Positions 34,402 through 42,753 are shown, numbered from the stretch's first letter. The stretch is 43,459 bases of DNA from Candidatus Terraquivivens yellowstonensis (GCA_023539445.1 JAKCEW010000007.1:1-43459); one strand, 5' to 3'. The notes: generated from the sequence alone by a model not told the origin. A program made the numbers and translations.

Positions 34402-34445
34402 GAAGATGCCCCTCTAATATACCTCAAAAATTCTGATTTTTTATG

Positions 34446-34455
34446 CTTATATAAA
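34446..34455 (+). promoter_or_regulatory. TATA box of the C/D-box sRNA
   Basis: CTTATATAAA lies about 26 bases before 34476, the predicted 5' end of the sRNA. Confidence 0.7.
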
Positions 34456-34474
34456 TCTGACATCATTAACGATA

Positions 34475-34530
34475 TGGGATGATGAGCAACGTCCGAGTTG
34501 ATTCATGATACTCGACGGGCAGGCTGACCA
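34475..34530 (+). ncRNA. archaeal C/D-box guide sRNA
   Basis: Box C ATGATGA (34479-34485), a 12-nt guide (34486-34497), box D' TTGA (34498-34501), a three-base spacer, box C' ATGATAC (34505-34511), a 12-nt guide (34512-34523) and box D CTGA (34524-34527) give the exact spacing of archaeal 2'-O-methylation guides. GG/CC flanks the C and D boxes, and a TATA box is at the right distance. The D guide has CGACGGGC, complementary to GCCCGUCG of the 16S decoding region; the fifth base from box D would pair with C1402 (E. coli numbering), which is 2'-O-methylated in bacteria. The remaining guide bases mismatch in part, so the target is a prediction. The D' guide target is not recognised. Confidence 0.85.
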
Positions 34531-34558
34531 AGCTACAGCTTTGTGCCACTCATGCTCC

Positions 34559-35287
34559 TTACATGATTTTTAGGGGACCCGTGAAGAGCAGTAAAGAAAT
34601 AAAGCTGACAAGCGGTATAGTTATGTTGTCATCGATCAAACCAAACTCAAACTTCTCCACAATGCTTGCAAGTGCTGCGGAGATTAGGCCCGCATAGCTA
34701 AACACAGCAAATGCCATCGGCGCGCATACTGCGAACATAGCTAGGTTCCCCCACCATGACTTAGTCCTCTTTCCATAAAGCAAATTCCTTACGATGCCTG
34801 TAATACCATCTCCAAAACTCATGAAGAGTATTGGGATTATGGCAACCCATATGTTGTTTATTAAGAAACCGACCATCATTACCAGCCCCCACATTATTAT
34901 GAAGTGGACTTCGTATGCGTTTTCCTTTACTTGATACCAGTAGAATAGCTTATTCAACCTATGCGGCAGATAGTTGCCGATCGCCAGAAAAATGACCATG
35001 ATGCCTATGGGTATGAAGCTTTTGTATAAAAAGGGGACGAGAATGGCAACCAGCCCACCAGCTAGCATATGTATGATCTTTCTGTTATAGTAAACGGCGA
35101 TGTTATGCGCGCATCCCCGTGAAACGAACATTTCGTAAGTTTTCTTGGTCAGGAAGAGGCTGACGAATAGTACCCATCCCGCTAACAGGAAACTGATCAA
35201 TAATTCTTCGAGTGTCGGTGCGTGAAACACAAGTTTTACTGCCAGCTTTAAAGATATATAATTTTCCAAAAAGCGGGAACCGCTCAA
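34559..35287 (-). CDS. dolichol kinase/phytol kinase family membrane protein (SEC59/VTE5-like)
   Basis: This integral membrane protein resembles CTP-dependent polyprenol or phytol kinases. After five hydrophobic segments, FMSFGDGITGIVRN carries the conserved Asp of the CTP-binding signature, followed by KRTKSWWGNLAMFAVC, the equivalent of the KS-x-EG segment. At 242 residues it is normal. In archaea this type could phosphorylate geranylgeraniol or dolichol for lipid or glycan synthesis, or link to phosphatidate cytidylyltransferase-like enzymes. It is divergent from nadA. Confidence 0.75.
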   Translation of the reverse strand: MSGSRFLENYISLKLAVKLVFHAPTLEELLISFLLAGWVLFVSLFLTKKTYEMFVSRGCAHNIAVYYNRKIIHMLAGGLVAILVPFLYKSFIPIGIMVIFLAIGNYLPHRLNKLFYWYQVKENAYEVHFIIMWGLVMMVGFLINNIWVAIIPILFMSFGDGITGIVRNLLYGKRTKSWWGNLAMFAVCAPMAFAVFSYAGLISAALASIVEKFEFGLIDDNITIPLVSFISLLLFTGPLKIM

Positions 35288-35354
35288 GTGTCATACATAG
35301 CGCCCAACAACATTAATATACTATGTGAGGTCATCATAGGAGCCGCTCCAAAAT

Positions 35355-35360
35355 AGGTGA
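35355..35360 (+). promoter_or_regulatory. ribosome binding site deciding the nadA start
   Basis: AGGTGA overlaps an in-frame GTG (35357) and lies five bases before TTG 35366, favouring TTG 35366 as the start. Confidence 0.5.
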
Positions 35361-35365
35361 GGCAT

Positions 35366-36301
35366 TTGAACAACACCGTCCAAGAAATTAACAGGTTGAA
35401 AGAGGGACTCGGCGCCATTATACTCGCCCACAATTATCAACCTCCTGAAGTACAGGACGTGGCGGACTTCGTTGGCGACAGCTTAGAACTCTCGATAAAG
35501 GCCATGCAAATCGATGCCCGATTTATTGTTTTTTGCGGTGTGGACTTTATGGCCGAGCAGGCGGCCGTAATTAATGAGGGATCTGTGATCCTTCATCCAG
35601 ATCCTGAGGCAAAGTGCCCGATGGCATCGATGATATCTGTCGAGGACATTCGAAGAGCTAGAGAACGTCATCCCAAAGCACCAGTAGTAATCTACGTGAA
35701 CAGTCCGGCTGTCGTGAAAGCCGAGGCCGACTATGTAGTCACGAGTGCGAATGCCGTGGACGTTGTGAGTAACATAAGTAGCGACACAGTCCTCTTCGGT
35801 CCTGACAGGCATTTGGCCGAATATATAGCTAAGAAAACCGGAAAGATAGTAATTCCAGTGCCCGAAGATTGTTATTGTCCGGTGCATGTGAAGTTTAATC
35901 CGAATGAGATAAAGGTATTGAAGTCTATCTATAAGGACCACGTGTTTATTGCCCATCCGGAGTGTCCGGCCAGCGTAAGGGCTTTGGCCGATTTTGTAGG
36001 TAGCACCAGCCAGATGATAAAGTTTGTCAAAAGTTGTCCAAACACGCGTTTCCTCGTAGGTACCGAGGTAGGCATAATTTATCGCATGGTCAAGGAGTGC
36101 GTAGGCAAGTCGTTCGTCCCTGCCTCTACGAGCGCCATATGTGAAGATATGAAAAAAATAACCCTTGAAAAGCTCCTACAAAGCTTGAGGAACAAACTCT
36201 ACAGGGTTGAAGTTGATAAGGAAGTGGCTATAAAGGTAAGAAAGGCCCTCAAAAACACCTTTGATGTTCTTGGGGTCGAGTCGCCGTGGTCCAAGAAGTA
36301 G
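35366..36301 (+). CDS. nadA: quinolinate synthase
   Basis: NadA condenses iminoaspartate with dihydroxyacetone phosphate to quinolinate, using a [4Fe-4S] cluster. The N-terminal region AIILAHNYQPPEVQDVADFVGDSL is a strong signature. Three cysteines are placed as in the archaeal/bacterial enzyme: AKCPMAS, AHPECPA and AICEDM. At about 311 residues it is normal. The start TTG 35366 was chosen for its AGGTGA site; GTG 35357 adds three residues. It is first in the NAD operon, overlapping nadC by 16 bases. Confidence 0.94.
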   Translation: MNNTVQEINRLKEGLGAIILAHNYQPPEVQDVADFVGDSLELSIKAMQIDARFIVFCGVDFMAEQAAVINEGSVILHPDPEAKCPMASMISVEDIRRARERHPKAPVVIYVNSPAVVKAEADYVVTSANAVDVVSNISSDTVLFGPDRHLAEYIAKKTGKIVIPVPEDCYCPVHVKFNPNEIKVLKSIYKDHVFIAHPECPASVRALADFVGSTSQMIKFVKSCPNTRFLVGTEVGIIYRMVKECVGKSFVPASTSAICEDMKKITLEKLLQSLRNKLYRVEVDKEVAIKVRKALKNTFDVLGVESPWSKK

Positions 36302-37146
36302 TATTCAGAAAGTTTTTGAGCTTTCTCGAAGAAGATGTGCCGTTCCGGGACGTCACTACAGATGCGCTGATCCCCGAGGATGTCGTGGTTAGAGCACATG
36401 TAGTAGCCAAGCAAAGCTGTGTTGTCGCTTGTATAGATGACATAGTTTACTTCCTCGAGAGGTTAGGATTACATGTAAAAGAGTTAGTTAAAGATGGTGC
36501 TGAAGTCGAGAAAGGTGCTGTGCTCTTGGAACTCGTTGGCCCTGCTAGAGTTGTTTTAGGTGTCGAGAGGTTAATGCTCAACATACTAATGCATTGTAGC
36601 GGCATCGCCACGGAAGTTAGGAAGCTGGTCAGGTTGGTGAGGAAGGTCAATAGCAAGATCAGAGTAGCGGCGACTAGGAAGACTTTGCCCGGACTGAGAT
36701 ACTTTGAGAAGAAGGCAGTACTAGTGGGCGGCGGGGATGTTCACAGATACTCGCTGTCAGACGCCATACTCATCAAGGACAACCATATTAAGATCATCGG
36801 TAGTGTCGAGAAAGCCTTGGAGATTGTCAAAAACAAGGCCAGCTTCGTGCAAAAGGTCGAGGTCGAGACCTCAACGATTGAGGAAGCAATTAAGGCCGCC
36901 GAGAGCGGTGTGGATATAATAATGCTTGACAACATGAAGTCTGAGGAGGTTGCTAAAGTAGTCGAGGAGCTTAAAAGGAGGGGCTTGAGAGAGAAGGTCT
37001 TGATAGAAGTATCAGGTGGCATAACTTCTGAGAACATTTTAGAGTACGCGAAGCTAGACATCGACATCATCAGTTGCGGTTACATAACAATGTCTAGCAG
37101 GGCAAGTGACATGAGCTTAGAAGTAGTCGAGGTGATTAAGAAGTGA
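36286..37146 (+). CDS. nadC: nicotinate-nucleotide pyrophosphorylase (quinolinate phosphoribosyltransferase)
   Basis: This converts quinolinate and PRPP to nicotinate mononucleotide and CO2. Conserved pieces are EEDVPFRDVTTDALIPED, the ERLMLNILMHCSGIAT helix, ATRKTLPGLRYFEKKAV with the substrate Arg/Lys, HRYSLSDAILIKDNH and VEVSGGIT. At 286 residues it has the usual length. The start GTG 36286 overlaps nadA, and the end overlaps the aspartate dehydrogenase start. Confidence 0.95.
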   Translation: MVQEVVFRKFLSFLEEDVPFRDVTTDALIPEDVVVRAHVVAKQSCVVACIDDIVYFLERLGLHVKELVKDGAEVEKGAVLLELVGPARVVLGVERLMLNILMHCSGIATEVRKLVRLVRKVNSKIRVAATRKTLPGLRYFEKKAVLVGGGDVHRYSLSDAILIKDNHIKIIGSVEKALEIVKNKASFVQKVEVETSTIEEAIKAAESGVDIIMLDNMKSEEVAKVVEELKRRGLREKVLIEVSGGITSENILEYAKLDIDIISCGYITMSSRASDMSLEVVEVIKK

Positions 37147-37955
37147 GGATAGGAGTGATAGGTTGCGGAGCAATAGGCTCCGTTATAATGAATGCCATAA
37201 GTAGAGGCGAATTAAAGGCCGAACTCGTGGGCTTAATGGATATTTATCCAGAAAAGTGCGAAGGGCTGTTGAGGGATTTTGTCGCTAAGAATGAGGTCCT
37301 CGTATGCAGAGATCTCGAAGAATTCTTAAAGGCAAGGCCCCAGCTGGTCGTCGAGGCAGCGTCGCAACAGGCTGTCAGGGACTACGTCCCCAAAATACTT
37401 AACGAAGGAATTGACGTAGTCCTGCTAAGCGTAGGGGCTCTACTGGACGAAGGGCTCTATAACGAAGTCGTTGAGGCAGCTAAGAGAGGAAATGCAAAAG
37501 TGTACATACCTACTGGCGCCATAGCTGGCATAGATGCCATAAAGGCCTTGAAGCCCCTCGGTATTAAAAGGGTCGTGTTAAGAAGTTATAAGAACGTTAA
37601 GGCTTTCGATAGGGAAGTATTGAGACGGCTTGGTTTCAGCGAGGTCAAGGAGACAACGAAGATATTTGAAGGGGAAGGAACTGTGGCTGTAAAGTTATTT
37701 CCAGCCAACGTGAATGTCGTAGCGACGCTAGCCCTAGCCTCAGGCAAGATTCCATGGGTCGAGATATACGCAGATCCCAAATATGATAAGAACGTCCACG
37801 AAATCGAGGTAGAAGGAGAAGTCTCAAGGATATGCGTGAGGGTTGAGAACGTGCCGCATCCAGACAATCCGAGGACTAGTTATTTAGCGCCCCTCTCGGT
37901 AGTTCGGTTAATAAAGCAGCTAACTGAGGGCTCAGGCTTAGTTATCGGCACGTAA
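37143..37955 (+). CDS. nadX: L-aspartate dehydrogenase
   Basis: This makes iminoaspartate for NadA, replacing the oxygen-dependent aspartate oxidase. The NAD motif is RIGVIGCGAIGSVI, and later sections match the family: QLVVEAASQQAVRDYVPKIL, YIPTGAIAGIDAIKAL and the C-terminal VENVPHPDNPRTSYLAPLSVVRLI with the conserved His. At 270 residues it is the normal length. It overlaps nadC by four bases. The three genes form a complete route from aspartate to nicotinate mononucleotide, suitable for anaerobic conditions. Confidence 0.93.
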   Translation: MRIGVIGCGAIGSVIMNAISRGELKAELVGLMDIYPEKCEGLLRDFVAKNEVLVCRDLEEFLKARPQLVVEAASQQAVRDYVPKILNEGIDVVLLSVGALLDEGLYNEVVEAAKRGNAKVYIPTGAIAGIDAIKALKPLGIKRVVLRSYKNVKAFDREVLRRLGFSEVKETTKIFEGEGTVAVKLFPANVNVVATLALASGKIPWVEIYADPKYDKNVHEIEVEGEVSRICVRVENVPHPDNPRTSYLAPLSVVRLIKQLTEGSGLVIGT

Positions 37956-38054
37956 CACTTTTCGCCCGCAAGAGCATGAGTGCGACATCTTTGACACTTT
38001 TAACATGGCTAGAGGTAATGAAGATTGAACGTCGCGGCTGAGCCGGCCAATGCA

Positions 38055-39164
38055 TTACTCCCCTCTTAAGAGGGCTATTGCCTCTAGGTGTGGTGTCTGT
38101 GGGAATTGATCTATTAGGGAAAGCCGGTCAATCCTGTATCCAAGCTGCTTTATGTCCCTAAGCATTGTCTCGGGGTTGCATGATATGTAGAGGATCTTTT
38201 TCGGAGACGCTTTTCTCAACCTCTTCACGAGCTTGTAGCTCAGCCCGGAGCTCGGTGGGTCAACGACTATGCAGTCGTACTTTAGTGAGACGCTCTCGGC
38301 CCTCTCATTAAGCACCTCGACAGATTTTACCCGGTTAAGCTTGAGATTCATCTCGGCGATTCTGGCGGCGTCTGGACTCGCCTCAACCGCCGTCACCCTT
38401 GCATGCCCCCGTGCGGCGAGGGGTACCGTGAATGTTCCCGGACCTGAAAAGAGCTCAAGAACTCTCTCCCCGCCCTTTAAATCTAGGAAGTTCAGCACAG
38501 CCCTCATCATATTCTCCAAGACGTATGGGTTTGGCTGGAAGAATACGTTAGGATGGAGCAGGTAGGTGAATTCTCCGATTCTCTCCAGTATGGTCTCAGA
38601 TCCGCATAACACCCTAATGCTCTCCGCCCTAGCATCGTTCCTTACATCCTGATTTATCCCTAGCAGGAGGCTGTTGAATGGTATGCCCGCCTCCTTGAGG
38701 TCCTCGAAAAATTCTTGGAGCGGAACTTCATTATAGGCTACGATGAAGACCATCCTCTCGCCCGTGAATTTCCCCTCGATTATCGAGAGGAACCTTACGT
38801 CGCCTCTGCGCTCAACCCTATTCCACCCGGATATGCCGCGCTCCCTAAGATGCTCTCTGAACATGTTCCTGATGGCATTCGACTCAGGTGACTGGAGGAG
38901 GCATTCCTCGATGTCTACTGTCTCGCTCCAGCTTCCCTTCCTGTTGAGCCCTATGACCGGCCCTTCGCTGACGACGAAGTCCATTCGGTTCCTGTAATAG
39001 TGCTGTCTCGGTGATGGATGGATCTCCTCTGCTCGCATCTCGAGGAGCTTCTCGGCATGCGAGACCTTCTCATCCAACTGCTCCTCATATGGTTTATCTA
39101 GGTAGGTACATCCACCGCATTCCCGGAAATGCTTACACATTCTGGTGCTCATCCTTGAGCACAT
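38055..39164 (-). CDS. RNA m5U methyltransferase (TrmA/RumA family)
   Basis: This SAM-dependent enzyme makes 5-methyluridine in tRNA or rRNA. An N-terminal cluster motif CKHFRECGGCTYL suggests a [4Fe-4S] site (C, C, C; the fourth may be the Cys in EECLL). The SAM motif is VLELFSGPGTFTVPLA, the DPPSSGL motif follows, and the catalytic Cys lies in YISCNPETMLRD. At 369 residues it lacks a TRAM domain, as in the archaeal TrmU54/RumA-like group. A TATA-like box on the reverse strand is at about 39266-39275. Confidence 0.91.
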   Translation of the reverse strand: MCSRMSTRMCKHFRECGGCTYLDKPYEEQLDEKVSHAEKLLEMRAEEIHPSPRQHYYRNRMDFVVSEGPVIGLNRKGSWSETVDIEECLLQSPESNAIRNMFREHLRERGISGWNRVERRGDVRFLSIIEGKFTGERMVFIVAYNEVPLQEFFEDLKEAGIPFNSLLLGINQDVRNDARAESIRVLCGSETILERIGEFTYLLHPNVFFQPNPYVLENMMRAVLNFLDLKGGERVLELFSGPGTFTVPLAARGHARVTAVEASPDAARIAEMNLKLNRVKSVEVLNERAESVSLKYDCIVVDPPSSGLSYKLVKRLRKASPKKILYISCNPETMLRDIKQLGYRIDRLSLIDQFPQTPHLEAIALLRGE

Positions 39165-39650
39165 TTTCCATGGAGAAGGTTGTAAAGGTTACGGAGGTTG
39201 ATTCCTTTCTGGTCTCATGCGTATCGGACCATGGTACACTTTCTCCTCTAATTAGAGTATGAAGAGTATTTATCCAAGCATCCGGGAAAAATTTTTTCCA
39301 AGGGTGCTGAACTTCCTATGCGCTTTCCCCGAAGCCACAGTCCATGAATCCTTTACCAGTAAAGTATGCTGGGATGAGATTTTAGGCTGGAGTCTTAAGC
39401 ACAAGAAGCCTCTATAATCCCTGAAGGAGCTAGAATTGTGAACATAAAACAAAACATATTCGAAGAACCAGAAAATACGCCCAAAAGATAGAAGCACTTT
39501 ATCCCGCATAGTATCGAATAATGAATACGAAATCCTCAAAAATTTTACGATATTTGGATACGAAATAAAGCAAATATTATAAACTTGACAATGTTTTTCG
39601 TAAAGTTTAAATATTACGTTTTCGTTTTCAAGCGAAAAAAGTGGTAGACA
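39165..39650. other. intergenic region with no convincing gene
   Basis: This 486-base stretch between divergent genes holds no recognisable gene; an 89-codon reverse reading has no family match and poor codon pattern. It contains the perfect palindrome CTCTAATTAGAG (39246-39257) near the probable start site of the methyltransferase gene. The right half is AT-rich, with repeated ATACGAAAT elements (39525-39533 and 39558-39566) and inverted copies described separately. Confidence 0.6.
39606..39638 (+). promoter_or_regulatory. glutamate synthase promoter with inverted repeat
   Basis: TTTAAATATT (39606-39615) is the TATA box. The inverted repeat TTTTCG (39619-39624)/CGAAAA (39633-39638) lies over the expected start site, so a regulator there could block transcription. 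ATG is at 39651. Confidence 0.5.
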
Positions 39651-40565
39651 ATGTGCGGGATAACCGGTGTCATGTGTTCCAAAGAGAGCAATGTGGGAGA
39701 ATTATTAATAAAAATGCTAAAAGCATTACAACATAGAGGAACTGAGTCAACAGGGGTTGCGATCTACAGTAAAGAAGCTAATTCAGAGGATGAATACATC
39801 TTCAGGATCTTTGTAAAAGATATAGTAGGGGCTATTAGTAAGATTTCGACAGCTATTGCGTCAGCTGGAGGTGACATCAGAAATATTTCTATTCAATTGG
39901 TTAATGGATATGGTCTCGATAAATATCTAGTTAAAGTAAAAAGTAATTCATTGAAAAACATAGTTCAAAACATTAACTCGACTGGAATAGCGAAAGTCAT
40001 TAGTGTAGGACGGAATATGGATATCATAAAAGATACTTGCTCAGTAGCAGAATTTGAAGAAAAATATAATATTTCAGGAATGAAAGGGATTTTCGGTTTA
40101 GGTCATGTTAGATTCTCTACTGAGAGCAGAGTAGACCTCTTACATGCACACCCATTTCAATCTTTTGACTACCCAGATATATCTGTAGTACATAATGGGC
40201 AGATTACAAATTACTGGAAACTAAGAGGTATGTTAGAAAGGCAGGGCATCAACTTCATGACTGAAAATGATTCAGAACTAATAGTCCACTATATAGTTAG
40301 AAAACTAAATGCTGGGCTCTCCTTGTATGAAGCCTTAAGTGAGTCTGTGAAAGAATTAGATGGTCCTTTCTCGTATATAGTCGCTACATCTACTGAAATA
40401 GGAATGGTGAGAGACAAACTTGGATTAAGACCTCTTCTAATATATGAAGATGAAGACGTTCTCGCAGCAGCCTCAGAAGAAGTAGCTCTAAGAATAGTAG
40501 GGCGGCATGGTGTGATTAGGAACCTAAAACCCGGTGAGGTAGTATGCTGGAAACAAAAAAATTAA
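39651..40565 (+). CDS. glutamate synthase glutamine amidotransferase subunit with an ACT-like insert
   Basis: This class II glutamine amidotransferase releases ammonia for glutamate synthase. The nucleophile Cys2 follows the initiator Met (MCGITGVM), with LQHRGTESTGVAIY, GLGHVRFSTES, AHPFQS, VVHNGQITNYW and ENDSELI as the expected core. Residues about 50-115 form an ACT-like beta-alpha-beta fold (IFRIFVKDIVGAISKISTA, AGGDIRNISIQLV), which may sense an amino acid; this insert may be typical of the archaeal subfamily. At 304 residues it is the amidotransferase domain only. Codons are AT-richer than those of neighbours. It overlaps the partner gene by 22 bases. Confidence 0.9.
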   Translation: MCGITGVMCSKESNVGELLIKMLKALQHRGTESTGVAIYSKEANSEDEYIFRIFVKDIVGAISKISTAIASAGGDIRNISIQLVNGYGLDKYLVKVKSNSLKNIVQNINSTGIAKVISVGRNMDIIKDTCSVAEFEEKYNISGMKGIFGLGHVRFSTESRVDLLHAHPFQSFDYPDISVVHNGQITNYWKLRGMLERQGINFMTENDSELIVHYIVRKLNAGLSLYEALSESVKELDGPFSYIVATSTEIGMVRDKLGLRPLLIYEDEDVLAAASEEVALRIVGRHGVIRNLKPGEVVCWKQKN

Positions 40566-42670
40566 TTGACGCATCTGAACTTACACCTCGGGGTATTAAC
40601 AAGCTCCTAAAGGAGCTGGCTAAGAAGTATAGGAAAATTGGTATAGAGAATCCAGGCAGTAAACACTACATAGCTGCAGGCATCATAGACGATGTTGAGA
40701 TTGAGATCTACGGCTCAGTTGGATATTATCTTGGAACGATGATTGAGAAAGCAAAGATACTAGTCCATGGCAATGCTGGATGGTTTGCTGGAGATAACAT
40801 TACTTCGGGAGAGATAATAATTGAAGGAAGCGGAGGTAATGGCGTAGGTCAGGGAATGTATGGAGGTCTTATAGTCGTTAGAGGAGACGTTGGTGAGAGA
40901 GTTGGAGCATTAATGAAAGGTGGAAAAATAATAGTAGGTGGGAATACGAGTCTTATGACAGGTTTATACATGATGGGTGGAGAAATTATAGTTTTAGGAA
41001 GTTTAGGCGAATACGCTGGTGAATCGATAATTGGTGGTACAATATATTTTACGGGTAGCGAACCAACGCTCGGCAAAAATGCTGTGGTTGCCGATTTAGA
41101 TGAATTAGAAGTAAAGAAGATCCAAGAATTACTAAAAATTTACGGCTTCACAGCCCCGTCAAAATTTAAGAAAATTATTCCTAAAGATCCAAGACCTTTC
41201 TATAAACCAGAACCTCTAATCAAGAGTAGAATACTAAGATCAAAGAATATGTATCAAGTTAACATAGATCATAAGCTCTGCACTTTATGCGGTGTATGTG
41301 TAAGATTCTGTCCTGTTAATGTTTTTAAAAAAGTAAAAGAAGACTATATTGCACCTGTAAATAGTTTTCAATGTGTAGGATGTCTAACATGTGAAGAATA
41401 CTGTCCTATGAAAGCTATAAGAGTCATACCATATCCGCAAGACACAAAGTATGGTTACTCACAAGATACTATTAGTGAAATTCAACTAAAATCTATATAC
41501 GGAAGGCCATTGGTTAGAGGTAGTGGCGCATGGAGGAGATTTCCACATTTTGATGATTTCATAATCTTATGTGCTCAGACATCTAGACCTCCAATAGATC
41601 ATTTTAGAGAACCTTGCGATATGGAAACAGTTCTAGGAGCTAGATATGCAGAAAAGCCTTTGAGATTAAATGCGCCCATAATTATAGGTGCTATGTCTTT
41701 TGGTGCAATAAGTAGAGAAGCAAAAATAGCCATAGCGAGAGCTGCATCAAGAGTGGGCATAGCTGTAAATACTGGTGAAGGGGGGTTGCTACCTGAAGAA
41801 AGAATGGAAGCCCCTACTCTCATAGTCCAATATGCTTCTGGAAGGTTTGGTGTATCAGCACGTTATCTACTATCTGGTGATGCTGTAGAGATTAAGATAG
41901 GTCAAGGTGCAAAAGCTGGTCAAGGAGGTCTGTTGATGGGTGAGAAGGTAAATCAGGAGATTGCAGAGATTAGGGGCATACCTATTGGAACGGACGCAGT
42001 TAGTCCAGCAAGACATTTAGATATAGTAGGCCCAGAAGACTTGAAAATGAAGATAGAGCAATTGAGGGAAATAACTGATTGGAAAGTACCCATAATAGTG
42101 AAGTATTCAGCAGGACATGTAGCAGAAGATGTAAAGATTGCCGCTAAAGCAGGTGCAGATATAATCGTTGTTGATGGTTGTCAAGGTGGCACAGGCGCAG
42201 CTCCAGAAATAGTTCTTGAGAATGCTGGTATGCCTACTCTTCCAGCACTCGTAGAAGCAGATAGAGCTCTTAAAGAAATAGGTCTAAGAGAAGAAGTTAA
42301 CTTAGTTGTCTCTGGTGGTATCAGGAATGGGGCTGATATAGCTAAAGCGCTGGCATTAGGCGCAGATGCAGTAGCGATTTCAACATCCGTCCTCATTGCG
42401 ATGGGTTGTAAAGTTTGTGGACTATGTTATACTAATAAATGCCCAGTAGGAATTGCAACACAAGATCCAGTATTAAGAAAGAGGTTAAAAGTTGATGTTG
42501 CAGCAGCAAGAGTAGAAAACTTCTTGAGGGCGACGATGGAAGAGCTCAAAATGCTGGCGCAATTGGCTGGTAAAACACATGTAAGAAATCTTGAAAAAGA
42601 AGACTTAAGGGCTCTAACTTTGGAAGCTGCAATAATAACTGGAGTAAAATTGGTTGGGACGGATTCCTAG
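40544..42670 (+). CDS. glutamate synthase large chain: GXGXG, ferredoxin and FMN domains fused
   Basis: This subunit makes glutamate from 2-oxoglutarate and ammonia delivered by the amidotransferase. Order in 708 residues: a GXGXG beta-helix domain (about 50-180, with repeated GSxGYYLG/GGLIVVRGD units); two [4Fe-4S] ferredoxin motifs (CTLCGVCVRFCP, CVGCLTCEEYCP; about 246-285); then the FMN synthase barrel (about 340-690) with GAMSFGAISREAK, KAGQGGLLMGEKV and the cluster motif CKVCGLCYTNKCPVG. In bacteria these parts belong to one large GltB; here three parts are fused while the amidotransferase is separate. AT-rich codons match the upstream gene. Confidence 0.92.
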   Translation: MLETKKLIDASELTPRGINKLLKELAKKYRKIGIENPGSKHYIAAGIIDDVEIEIYGSVGYYLGTMIEKAKILVHGNAGWFAGDNITSGEIIIEGSGGNGVGQGMYGGLIVVRGDVGERVGALMKGGKIIVGGNTSLMTGLYMMGGEIIVLGSLGEYAGESIIGGTIYFTGSEPTLGKNAVVADLDELEVKKIQELLKIYGFTAPSKFKKIIPKDPRPFYKPEPLIKSRILRSKNMYQVNIDHKLCTLCGVCVRFCPVNVFKKVKEDYIAPVNSFQCVGCLTCEEYCPMKAIRVIPYPQDTKYGYSQDTISEIQLKSIYGRPLVRGSGAWRRFPHFDDFIILCAQTSRPPIDHFREPCDMETVLGARYAEKPLRLNAPIIIGAMSFGAISREAKIAIARAASRVGIAVNTGEGGLLPEERMEAPTLIVQYASGRFGVSARYLLSGDAVEIKIGQGAKAGQGGLLMGEKVNQEIAEIRGIPIGTDAVSPARHLDIVGPEDLKMKIEQLREITDWKVPIIVKYSAGHVAEDVKIAAKAGADIIVVDGCQGGTGAAPEIVLENAGMPTLPALVEADRALKEIGLREEVNLVVSGGIRNGADIAKALALGADAVAISTSVLIAMGCKVCGLCYTNKCPVGIATQDPVLRKRLKVDVAAARVENFLRATMEELKMLAQLAGKTHVRNLEKEDLRALTLEAAIITGVKLVGTDS

Positions 42671-42753
42671 ATTCGGCTATCCAGCAGTTTGAAGATGTAG
42701 CTGACATACTAGGTCTTGAGGATGGATTTAGAGAGATGTTGAAGATAGTGTAG
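42664..42753 (+). pseudogene. glutamate dehydrogenase N-terminal remnant
   Basis: Immediately at the end of the glutamate synthase gene, an overlapping frame reads FLDSAIQQFEDVADILGLED then GFREMLKIV before a TAG at 42751. This matches the first 28 residues of GDH paralogue 1 (FLSYVREQFEEAAQILNLNE then GLREVLEKP). No start codon precedes it and no rest of a gdh follows; a +2 shift gives SVARIVVH, which may continue the match for a few residues. It is best read as a broken gdh left at the boundary of the AT-rich block. Confidence 0.7.

Noticed and set aside
35280-35340. Reverse-strand ATGATGA as a C box near nadA
   Set aside because: No D' or D box follows at guide-length spacing.
38000-38045. 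Possible second C/D-box RNA (ATGAAGA followed 13 bases later by CTGA)
   Set aside because: Box C is only five of seven bases, no D'/C' pair with correct spacing is present, and no good TATA box is at the right distance.
39270-39539. 89-codon reverse-strand ORF in the gap before glutamate synthase
   Set aside because: No family resemblance, poor codon pattern, and it overlaps probable regulatory sequence of two divergent genes.
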